A DNA stretch of 64,000 nucleotides from Verrucomicrobia bacterium 12-59-8 (GTDB lineage Bacteria; Verrucomicrobiota; Verrucomicrobiae; Verrucomicrobiales; Verrucomicrobiaceae): contig NCCR01000001.1 in NCBI GenBank assembly GCA_002279765.1, positions 38,650-102,649 on the forward strand, given 5' to 3'. Shown in pieces: positions 16,872 to 25,300 of this stretch. The notes under the pieces are model-generated. The model was given only the letters and a program-made list of their open reading frames with translations, searched no databases and had not been told where the DNA came from. How positions within the stretch are numbered: the first letter of the stretch is position 1; each line of letters starts with the position of its first letter. The translations under genes were made by a program, and so were the position numbers.

Positions 16872-16917
16872 CATTACCAAACGATAACGTGCCTGCGGTG
16901 GTGATGTGTGGCGCAAT
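16872..16917 (+). promoter_or_regulatory. Shared promoter element, copy 2 (nonaheme cytochrome unit)
   Basis: CATTACCAAACGATAACGTG at 16872-16891 and GCAAT at 16913, again 41 bases apart; GTG at the same column four bases before the GCAAT-containing box is also shared by all copies. ATG of the cytochrome follows 13 bases after the start of GCAAT, so the transcript would have a very short leader or none. Confidence 0.78.
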
Positions 16918-16925
16918 AGGCAGGC

Positions 16926-19211
16926 ATGAACAGGTCATTTCATTCTTGGAGAGGCCGAGGAGCTGCTAGCGCCCTGCTAGCGATCCTATTTCCGTCCTTG
17001 CTGCTGGCAGGTGGCGGACAGTGGACGGTCGTGGCCTGGAACAACCTTGGCATGCATTGCATGGACGACGATTATTCCGTGTTCTCCATCCTGCCGCCGT
17101 TCAACACGATCAACGCGCAGGTGATGGACGCGGCGGGGCATCTGATCACCGATCCGACCGCCGCAGGCATCACGGTCACGTATGAAGCCGTCGCAAGTCC
17201 AGACGGGTCGATCAACACGACGTCGTTCGGGAAGACGAACTTCTATGACTACGCGGCGGTGCTGTTCGGCGCGAATGTGGGCGTGGACCAGGGGCTCGCG
17301 GGCAAGTCGATGCCGGGCGCGAACAACACGCCGCAGCCGATGACCTGGGTCGCGGGGATGAACTGGTTCGAGGCTGCGGGCATTCCGCTGTGCCCCAAGG
17401 ATGATGCGGGAAGCAAGAATCCGTACCCGCTCATGCGCATCGCGGTGAAGAATGCCGAGAACGTCGTGCTGGCCAGCGCTGGCATCGTGCTGCCGGTGTC
17501 GGATGAGATGGACTGCCGCGCGTGCCACAAGTCCGGCTCCGGTGCCGCCGCCATGCCAGCCGCAGGCTGGGTCAATGATGCAAGCGACAAGCGGGACTTC
17601 CGTCTGAACATCCTGCGTCTGCACGATGAAAAGAATGCCGCCGATCCCAACTACGCCACGGCACTCGCGACGATGGGTTATCCGCCTCAGGGGCTGTATT
17701 ACAGCGTGACGAGCGCGAACAAGCAGGTGCTGTGCGCCGCGTGTCATGCGTCTGAGGCGCTGGGCACTGGCGGTGCTGCCGGCGTGAAGGCGTTGACCGC
17801 CGCGATCCATGCGAGACACGCCACGGTCATCAACCCGACGAACGGACTCCAGCTTGAGAACGCACTGAGCCGCAACTCATGTTATCTCTGCCATCCCGGC
17901 TCGACCACACGCTGTCTGCGCGGCGCGATGGGCAGCGCGGTGAACGCGAGCGATGGATCGCTCGTGATGCAATGCCAGAGCTGTCACGGTCATATGAGTG
18001 ATGTAGGCAGCACCGCGCGCACAGGCTGGCTCATGGAGCCGAACTGCCAGGCCTGCCACAGCGGCGATGCCGAGGCGAATGAAGGCTCGATCCGCTTCAC
18101 GTCCGTCTTCACCGCGCCAGGCGTGATGCGCGTGCCGGCGAACCGGCGCTTTGCCACGAATGCAGACACGCCCGCCGCCGGGCTGTCACTGTTTCGTTTT
18201 TCCAAGGGCCATGGTGGCCTCGTGTGCAGCGCGTGCCACGGCAGCACCCATGCGGAGTACCCTTCATTGCACCGCGACGACAATCTGTACTCCTGGAACA
18301 AGCAGGGGCATCGCGGCAAGCTCGCGGATTGCACCGTTTGTCATCCTTCGATGCCCTCGAACAGCGTCGGCGGCCCGCATGGCATCCATCCCATCGGCAG
18401 CCAGACCTGGGTGAAGGACCATGCGGACATTGCCCGCGCCATCAGCCCGAACTACACCGCGTGCCGTGAATGCCACGGTGCCGACCTGCGCGGCACGGCG
18501 TTGTCGCGTGCGCAGGCGGACCGGGCGCTGAGCACGAAGTTTGGGCCGTTCACCGTGAAGCGTGGCATGGAGGTGAGCTGCTACTACTGCCACAACGGCC
18601 CCGGCAGCAGCAATGTCAGCACGCACGTCGGCCCTACGGTCGCGGGTGCGCAACTGACGGTGCCTGCGGACACGCCCACGAGCATCGCTCTCACCGCCAG
18701 CGGCACGAATCCGCTGCTTCGCGTCATCCAGCAACCCGCGCATGGCACCGTGGGCATTGCGGCGAAGGTGGCGACATATTTCCCGGATGCCGCCTACCAA
18801 GGACCCGATGTGTTCACCTACATCGCGAGTGATTCGGGCAGCTTTGTCGATTCGCAACCTGCCACCGTGTCCGTGATCGTCGGCACCACGGACTACCAGC
18901 GCGACTCGGACGGCGACGGCCTCAGCGACTGGCTCGAATACGCGCTCGGGCTCGACCCACTGCAGCCCAGCCAGCGGCCGGAGCATCAGATCGAAAACAT
19001 CGGTGGCACTTCCTATCTGACGCTGCGAGTCCCGCGCAGTCCGATGCGTCCGCCGGAAATGTCCATGTCCATCAAAGTGTCCGGAGATCTGCAAAACTGG
19101 ACGCCTGCAACGATCCTCAACGACTCCGCCACCGAACTCAAAGCGCGCGACACCACCGGCACGAACGCCGCGCCAGCGCGATTCATGCGCATCGAAGCTA
19201 ACCGACCATGA
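16926..19211 (+). CDS. Secreted nonaheme c-type cytochrome with C-terminal Verrucomicrobiota module
   Basis: 761 residues. Signal peptide about 1-34 (ASALLAILFPSLLLAGG). A conserved N-terminal block WNNLGMHCMDDDYSVFSILPP is followed by nine CxxCH haem c motifs: CRACH, CAACH, CYLCH, CQSCH, CQACH, CSACH, CTVCH, CRECH, CYYCH. An Ig/cadherin-like segment follows (about 565-660), then an acidic DSDGDGLSDWLEYALGLDP calcium-binding-type motif and a C-terminal beta module of the same type as in the surface proteins. It is a periplasmic or surface electron carrier, possibly taking electrons from the b561 encoded upstream. Its stop overlaps the sigma factor start (ATGA). Confidence 0.9.
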   Translation: MNRSFHSWRGRGAASALLAILFPSLLLAGGGQWTVVAWNNLGMHCMDDDYSVFSILPPFNTINAQVMDAAGHLITDPTAAGITVTYEAVASPDGSINTTSFGKTNFYDYAAVLFGANVGVDQGLAGKSMPGANNTPQPMTWVAGMNWFEAAGIPLCPKDDAGSKNPYPLMRIAVKNAENVVLASAGIVLPVSDEMDCRACHKSGSGAAAMPAAGWVNDASDKRDFRLNILRLHDEKNAADPNYATALATMGYPPQGLYYSVTSANKQVLCAACHASEALGTGGAAGVKALTAAIHARHATVINPTNGLQLENALSRNSCYLCHPGSTTRCLRGAMGSAVNASDGSLVMQCQSCHGHMSDVGSTARTGWLMEPNCQACHSGDAEANEGSIRFTSVFTAPGVMRVPANRRFATNADTPAAGLSLFRFSKGHGGLVCSACHGSTHAEYPSLHRDDNLYSWNKQGHRGKLADCTVCHPSMPSNSVGGPHGIHPIGSQTWVKDHADIARAISPNYTACRECHGADLRGTALSRAQADRALSTKFGPFTVKRGMEVSCYYCHNGPGSSNVSTHVGPTVAGAQLTVPADTPTSIALTASGTNPLLRVIQQPAHGTVGIAAKVATYFPDAAYQGPDVFTYIASDSGSFVDSQPATVSVIVGTTDYQRDSDGDGLSDWLEYALGLDPLQPSQRPEHQIENIGGTSYLTLRVPRSPMRPPEMSMSIKVSGDLQNWTPATILNDSATELKARDTTGTNAAPARFMRIEANRP

Positions 19212-19807
19212 AAGCCACTCTCGATGATGCATCGTTTGGCCAGCATGACGAAACTTCCAGGCTCTTCATGCAGGCGCAAAACGGGGAATCAGACGCCGCC
19301 ACGAAGCTTTACGAGCAGTGCGTGCCCAATCTGCGCCGCTGGCTCGCCGTCCGCGTGCCTGGATGCGATGCGGAGGAACTCGCGCATGCCGCGCTGGTCA
19401 CCGCGTTTCGCAAGGCCGCCCGTTTTCGGCAGGGGGCCTCGTTTCAATCCTGGCTCAAGACGATCTCCCTGCATCTTGCGCTCAACCGTCTGCGCGACGA
19501 AACCCGCCGTTGTCAGCGTGAGAGCGCATGGGTCGAGCACGAGCGAGTACAGCGCTCCGGCGGCATGAATGACGAACCCAGCAGCCTTCGAGTGCTGGCC
19601 CGATGCGTCGCCGCCCTGCCGGAGGCGCAGCGCCAGCTGCTGCAGCTTCGTTACGCCGAAGGAAAATCCGCCGAGGCCATCGCCATGGAGCAGGGCCGCC
19701 AGCGCGGTGCCGTGGCAGTGAACCTGCACCGCATCTGCCGACGGCTGCGGATGGATTTGGAGCGCGCCCTGCCGAAGCCTACCCACGAGTCACTTGTGTC
19801 CGCATGA
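19208..19807 (+). CDS. ECF-type RNA polymerase sigma factor
   Basis: 199 residues. Region 2 spans about 15-95 (AATKLYEQCVPNLRRWL, the DAEELAHAALVTAFRKAARFR core-binding and -10 recognition helix, SWLKTISLHLALNRLRDE); region 4 spans about 125-185 (LPEAQRQLLQLRYAEGKSAEAIAMEQGRQRGAVAVNLHRICRRLR). It resembles the ECF families expanded in Planctomycetota and Verrucomicrobiota. It overlaps both neighbours by ATGA junctions, so it is translated together with the cytochrome and surface protein B. No anti-sigma gene is adjacent. It may recognise the shared element, as an alternative to the response regulator. Confidence 0.9.
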   Translation: MKATLDDASFGQHDETSRLFMQAQNGESDAATKLYEQCVPNLRRWLAVRVPGCDAEELAHAALVTAFRKAARFRQGASFQSWLKTISLHLALNRLRDETRRCQRESAWVEHERVQRSGGMNDEPSSLRVLARCVAALPEAQRQLLQLRYAEGKSAEAIAMEQGRQRGAVAVNLHRICRRLRMDLERALPKPTHESLVSA

Positions 19808-22266
19808 AATCACTTTTCGCCATCATCTCAGCCTGGCTGCTCGCGGCGACCGCCCTGCAAGCGGGCGTGGTCTTTGAGCAGCCGCACAACGGCACCGCAG
19901 TGCTGCGTCCTTCGTCGCGCATGATGCCGAACAACACGGACTATGACATCTACGCCTGGGACTCGTTCAGCGTTGCCACTGCGCAGGCGGTTACGGAGAT
20001 CCGCTGGCGTGGCGGCTACGACCCGCTGTTTGCGCCCTATGCGGGCAAGCTCGTGAACTTCAGGGTCTCGATCTATGAATCCGTGCCCGGCCTCTCGCAG
20101 CCCTACCTCGGGCCGCAGTATCCCGGAAATCCAGCCACCCTCGTTGCCTACGATACGGGCGGCAAGGCGGGCGAGACCAGCGCCGGCGTGTTCAACGGGG
20201 TCGAGTTGTTCGACTACCACTTTGTGCTGCCCACTGTTTTTCAGGCGCAGGCCGGGAAGCTTTACTGGATTCAAATCGAAGCGGATCATGACCACATTCC
20301 GAGCTGGGGTTTCGCCGCCGCCACGGGCAATGGGTCCTACTTCCGCCGCATTCCGAACCAGGTGGACTTCTACTTCCAGATGGCGCCGGGAGATCTCGCC
20401 TTCAGCGTCGTCGCGGGCGACGGGCCCATCCGCACGATCGATGCCGTGGCAGCACCCGCAGCGGGCGGCAGCGTCACCAACACGGGCCTCTATCCGGAGG
20501 GCTCCGCCGCGCCGCTGACTGCCACGCCGAATCCCGGCTACGCCTTTGTAAACTGGACCGAAAACGGAACCGTCGTGAGCACCAGCCCGAACTACACCTT
20601 CACCGTGACGAGCGACCGGAGTCTCGTCACCAATTTCGCGGCGGGCTCCCGCATCATCACCGCTTCCTCGCCCCCGACTGGCGGCACGACGAATGGCGAC
20701 GGGCAGTTCCTCAATGGGGCAACGCGTACGGTCGAGGCCGTCGCCTCGCCGAACTACACTTTTGTGAACTGGACTGAAAACGGCGTCCCGGTGAGCGCCA
20801 GCGCGTTCTACACCTTCACCGTGAACAGCGATCGCAATCTGGTGGCGAATTTCACGCCGACTGCCACCAATATCGGCATCGTCTTCGCGCTGCCTCCGAA
20901 CACGGCTTCCTCCACGCTCAACCCCTCGTCTTTCCTGACGCCCGACGGCATCGACGGCCAGGGCTACTCGTATGAAAAGTTCAGCACCAATACCACCGAG
21001 GACATCATCGACGTTTGCTGGCGCGGCGGCTACACCGGCAACAACGCTGGCAGCAATCCCGTCGTCGAGTTTATCATCAAATTCTATGCCGCCACGGACA
21101 ACGGCTTCTACGTGGACTTCGCCACGCCAGTGCTCAAGAAAATGACCATCCCCGGCAATGGCGGGCAGACGCCGGCAGGCGTCGTCGGTGGCATCCAGAT
21201 GTATAACTACCACGTCACGCTGCCCAGTTCGTTCCATGCCGTCGCAGGCACCACCTACTGGATTCAAATCGAAGCCTCGCAGGCGGGTTATCCGCTGACT
21301 TGGGGATTCGCCACCGGCATGGGCGGAGACAACATTCACTTTCGCGAGACCACCGGTTCGCCGTTCACGAATCGCGCCGGCGATCTACCCATCACGCTCA
21401 GCGCCGCTGCTCCTACTACCTACGCCGTCAGCACCACGCCCTCGGCGGGCGGCAGTGTCTCCGGCGCGGGGAACTATGTGCCGGAGGCCGTGGTCATCAT
21501 CACCGCCAGCCCGAGTGCAGGCTACTCCTTCATCAACTGGACCGAGGCCGGCGCCATCGTCAGTTCCAGCGCCTCCTGGTCCTTCAATGCGGCTGCCGAC
21601 CGCGATCTCGTCGCCAACTTTGCACCCACCTACACGCTGCAGCTTCTCTCGTCCTCCTTCACCATGGGCACCGTCAGCGGAGCGGGCAGCTTCGTCGGAG
21701 GAAGCACCGCGACCGCCATGGCCACCGCCAAACCGGGCTACGTCTTCCTGCACTGGACGGAAGGCGGTGTGCACGTCAGCTCGCTGCCGTCCTACCCCTT
21801 TCCTCTCGTGGCAGGCCGCACCCTGACCGCTCAGTTCGCCATCGGATTTAACATCACGACCAGCACCTCGTTTGCGCCCGGAGGCGTCGTCACCGGCGCG
21901 GGCGGCTATGCCACCAGCACGCCGGCCACGCTGACGGCCACACCCGCCGCCGGCTATCAATTCACCGGCTGGAGCGAAGGCGGCACCGTCGTGAGCGCCA
22001 GTTCGTCCTACACCTTCAACGCCGCCGCTGATCGCACGCTCACCGCCAGCTTCGTGCCCATCGTCGCCATTTCACAGTCGGTGCCCGGTACACTCGGCTT
22101 CGCGTGGCCAGCCTCCGCCGGTGGCTGGGTGCTGCAGGAATGCCCCGACCTCAATCCCGTGAACTGGGTGGACTCCACATTGCCCGTCACCAGCAGCGGC
22201 GGCCAAAACCAGGTCTCCCTCTCCAATCCCCCTGGTAGCCGATTCTACCGCCTAAGCCATCCGTGA
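19804..22266 (+). CDS. Secreted InlB-repeat surface protein B
   Basis: 820 residues from ATG 19804 (ATGA overlap with the sigma gene); signal peptide MKSLFAIISAWLLAATALQA-GVV. It has the same layout as surface protein A: domain X, two InlB repeats, domain X again (IGIVFALPP), three InlB repeats and the C-terminal module ending GSRFYRLSHP. By eye the N-terminal domains of A and B are nearly superimposable (for example DSFSV.TAQAVTEIRWRGGYDP, NFRVSIYES.PGLSQP.LGP, AYDTG.KAGETSAGVF). They are products of a duplication within this locus. It is the third gene of the cytochrome-sigma unit. Confidence 0.87.
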   Translation: MKSLFAIISAWLLAATALQAGVVFEQPHNGTAVLRPSSRMMPNNTDYDIYAWDSFSVATAQAVTEIRWRGGYDPLFAPYAGKLVNFRVSIYESVPGLSQPYLGPQYPGNPATLVAYDTGGKAGETSAGVFNGVELFDYHFVLPTVFQAQAGKLYWIQIEADHDHIPSWGFAAATGNGSYFRRIPNQVDFYFQMAPGDLAFSVVAGDGPIRTIDAVAAPAAGGSVTNTGLYPEGSAAPLTATPNPGYAFVNWTENGTVVSTSPNYTFTVTSDRSLVTNFAAGSRIITASSPPTGGTTNGDGQFLNGATRTVEAVASPNYTFVNWTENGVPVSASAFYTFTVNSDRNLVANFTPTATNIGIVFALPPNTASSTLNPSSFLTPDGIDGQGYSYEKFSTNTTEDIIDVCWRGGYTGNNAGSNPVVEFIIKFYAATDNGFYVDFATPVLKKMTIPGNGGQTPAGVVGGIQMYNYHVTLPSSFHAVAGTTYWIQIEASQAGYPLTWGFATGMGGDNIHFRETTGSPFTNRAGDLPITLSAAAPTTYAVSTTPSAGGSVSGAGNYVPEAVVIITASPSAGYSFINWTEAGAIVSSSASWSFNAAADRDLVANFAPTYTLQLLSSSFTMGTVSGAGSFVGGSTATAMATAKPGYVFLHWTEGGVHVSSLPSYPFPLVAGRTLTAQFAIGFNITTSTSFAPGGVVTGAGGYATSTPATLTATPAAGYQFTGWSEGGTVVSASSSYTFNAAADRTLTASFVPIVAISQSVPGTLGFAWPASAGGWVLQECPDLNPVNWVDSTLPVTSSGGQNQVSLSNPPGSRFYRLSHP

Positions 22267-22288
22267 ACTGCGGGCTCAGCGACTGTTT

Positions 22289-22334
22289 CATTACCAAACG
22301 ATAACGTGTCCTTTGGGGTGACAGGTGATGCAAT
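22289..22334 (+). promoter_or_regulatory. Shared promoter element, copy 3 (giant repeat protein)
   Basis: CATTACCAAACGATAACGTG at 22289-22308, identical over all 20 bases to copy 2, with GCAAT 41 bases from its start (22330). The giant protein's ATG is 11 bases after the start of GCAAT. TTCATTACC is shared with copy 2, but flanking sequence beyond the element is not similar, so the element is conserved by function and not merely by recent duplication. Confidence 0.78.
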
Positions 22335-22340
22335 GTTGGA

Positions 22341-25300
22341 ATGAACTTATTGCTTATCCGCCAGGGAACTACAGGACTGTTTGCAGGGCTTACCAGCCTG
22401 CTGCTCATGCTTAGTCCGCTCCAGAACGCGGAAGGCAGCATCGCTTACGGCAGCATCAACAACTTCGACACGGTCAACGACACCGGCAAGGAGGGCCACG
22501 GTTTTGAAATCGAACTCGATGACTGCCACTCCACCGACATCACCTACACCTACAACTACAACCATTATGGGGTGCCGGAGATCACGGAGGACAACACCGA
22601 TCCGGCGCATCCGAAGGTCTTCATCCGCTGGCAGAGCAAGAAAAATCCAGACGGGAGCTGGGCGGCTTATACCGCAATACCAGCCGCCCCGATTCCGCCG
22701 ACGCAGGGACATCAGTTTACCAACCCTGCCGTCAACTTCGGCGGTGAGCACTTTGGTGTGGGTTACCGGACGCAACCCAGTGCGGTGCTTTACAACTGGC
22801 TTGTGGACAACGGTGGCGGCACACTGGTGCGCGGCGGTGCGGTGCAGGTTTCGACGCCCACGTTCACCTACATTCCCCCTGTGGGCGCTGCGCCAGCGCA
22901 GGTGCAGGCTGTGATCGCGCCGCCCCCACCGCCTGCGCCGCCGCCGAAGGAATTTGGCAAGGCGGTGTGGATGAAGGAGATCAAAACCACCACGCATAAC
23001 GCCAACAAGGTGAAGCTGCGCGAACTGGTCTCCGACGATCCCAACGACCCCAACGACAAAAACTGGACGAACGGCGAACCCGACGAGGTCGAAGTGGAAT
23101 GGCGCATCCTACAGAAGAAAACCAGCGCTGCCGATGGCGGCCCGAACAACAACGTTCCCGCTGCCGCTGAAGCGCTGCCAAACGGCAATGAAGTGGTCAC
23201 ACGGCGCTACGAGTTTTACAAATATACCGGCCCGCTGGATGCTGAAACGGGAGAAGCCAAGGGTGACGCCGTCGGTGCCGATGGCATGCACGGAACCGGC
23301 AGCGTGACGTATGCGGACCATTTCGACGGTGCGCTCGGTGAGTGGGTCACGGTGACCACGGACATGGCGACGAAAGTTGTGGTGGGTGATTTCACCGGCG
23401 CGCAGATGGCCGCGGTCGATGTGAACGAGTCTGTGGGATTGATCGATCACGCTGGCGAAGGCAAGGTGGGCAAGGCCTTTGCGCCGCGCACGGTGGTGGT
23501 CGAAGGCGCGCTGCCATTCACAGCGTCGAAATCGGGCATCGTGCCGCCGGGGCTGACCTTTGACGAGGTCACGGGCGTGCTCTCCGGCACGCCGACCAAC
23601 GCGGGCACCTTCAACTTTGCCGTCAGCGCCAGCGATGGCGTGAATCCTGACGTGCAAAAGAACTATACGATGAACATCGCGGCCGCTGGTGTCGCACTGC
23701 TTGCACAGAGCCTGCTGGACACGGCCTCAGCGCCCGTGGGTGCGGGCACGACGACCGGCGACGGCTCCTTTGACGTCGGCGCAAACGCCACCGTCACCGC
23801 AGCGCCCGCCGCAGGCTATTTGTTTCAGAACTGGACGGACAACGGCCAGATCGTCAGCACAGACAGCAGCTACACGCTCGCCATGGATGTGAACCACTCG
23901 CTGGTGGCGAACTTCCTGCCGGATGTCATGCAGTGGTCTGTCACCACAAGCGCCGCTCCCGCCGCCGGGGGCACCACAACGGGCGACGGCCTCGTCAATG
24001 ATGGTGCGAGCACCACCGTCACCGCCACAGCGAACGCGGGCTACGGCTTCACGAACTGGACTGAGGGCGCAGCCATCGTGAGCACTAGCGCCAGCTACAC
24101 CTTCAATGCCACGGCAGATCGCGTGCTGTTGGCGAACTTCTCCGCATTGCCGTCATACACCGTGAGCACCAGCGCCGTCCCCCTGGCAGGTGGCACGACG
24201 AGTGGCGACGGTGGCTTCATCAGCGGCAGCAGCGCCACCGTCGTGGCCACGGCAAACGCAGGCTACTTTTTTGTTAACTGGACTGAGAACAGTGCGCAGG
24301 TGAGCACGAATGCGAGCTACACCTCTAATGTGACCGCAAACCGCACGCTCGTGGCGAACTTCTCCGTCATCGGCAGCACCCTCCGCACGATCACGGCTGC
24401 TGTTACGCCGTCGAACTCAGGCACGACCACCGGCGGTGGCTCGTATGCCGATGGCACCAGCGTCACCGTGGTGGCGACAGCAGCTCCGGGCTACAAATTC
24501 AGCAAGTGGAAGCAAGGGGGCAGCAATGTCAGCAGCGCGGCGAGCTATACCTTCACCGTCACTGCTGACAGTGCGCTTACTGCGAGCTTCACGCCGGTTT
24601 ATTACGTCACCGGGACGTCGAACCCACCCGCAGGCGGCACCACGGAAGCAGACAGCGCGAGCTACAATCCGGGTGATGGCGGCAACATCATCGCCTCTCC
24701 CACCGCTGGATGGCAGTTCGTGAACTGGACGGAGAATGGCAACATCGTCGGGACTGCCACGACGTTTAACTTCAGCAACGTACAGGCGAACCATGCCTAT
24801 GTGGCGAACTTCGCACTCACCGGAGGTGTGAACATCTCCGCAAGCACGGCCCCGGCGGCTGGGGGCACGACAAGCGGTGGTGGCAGCTACATGATCGGCG
24901 ACAGTGTGACCGTGGATGCGGCTCCCAATGCGGGGTATGCTTTTGTGAATTGGACCTCGGGTACGACTATTGTCAGCAGCAGCGCGAGTTACACTTTCAC
25001 TGCGAGTGCGAACCGCGTGCTCGTCGCCAATTTTGCCACGGCAAACACCATCATTACCAGCTCCGCGCCAGCGATCGGTGGCACCACAAGCGGCGGCGGA
25101 GACTATGCCAGCGGAGGGAGCGTGACCGTTACCGCGACGCCAGAGGCAGGCTACAGTTTCCTCAACTGGACGGATGGCGCGACCATCGCGAGCACCAACG
25201 CGACCTACACCTTCACCGCGAGCGCCAACCGCACCTTGGTGGCTCATTTTGTTTCTGGGTACACGATTTCGGCCGCTGCGAGTCCCTCTTATGCGGGCAG

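Noticed and set aside
19828..21339. Open frame of 503 codons on the minus strand inside surface protein B
   Set aside because: It is antisense to a gene with signal peptide, domain repeats and a close paralogue. Arg/Gly-rich composition without any motif is typical of shadow frames in GC-rich repeats.
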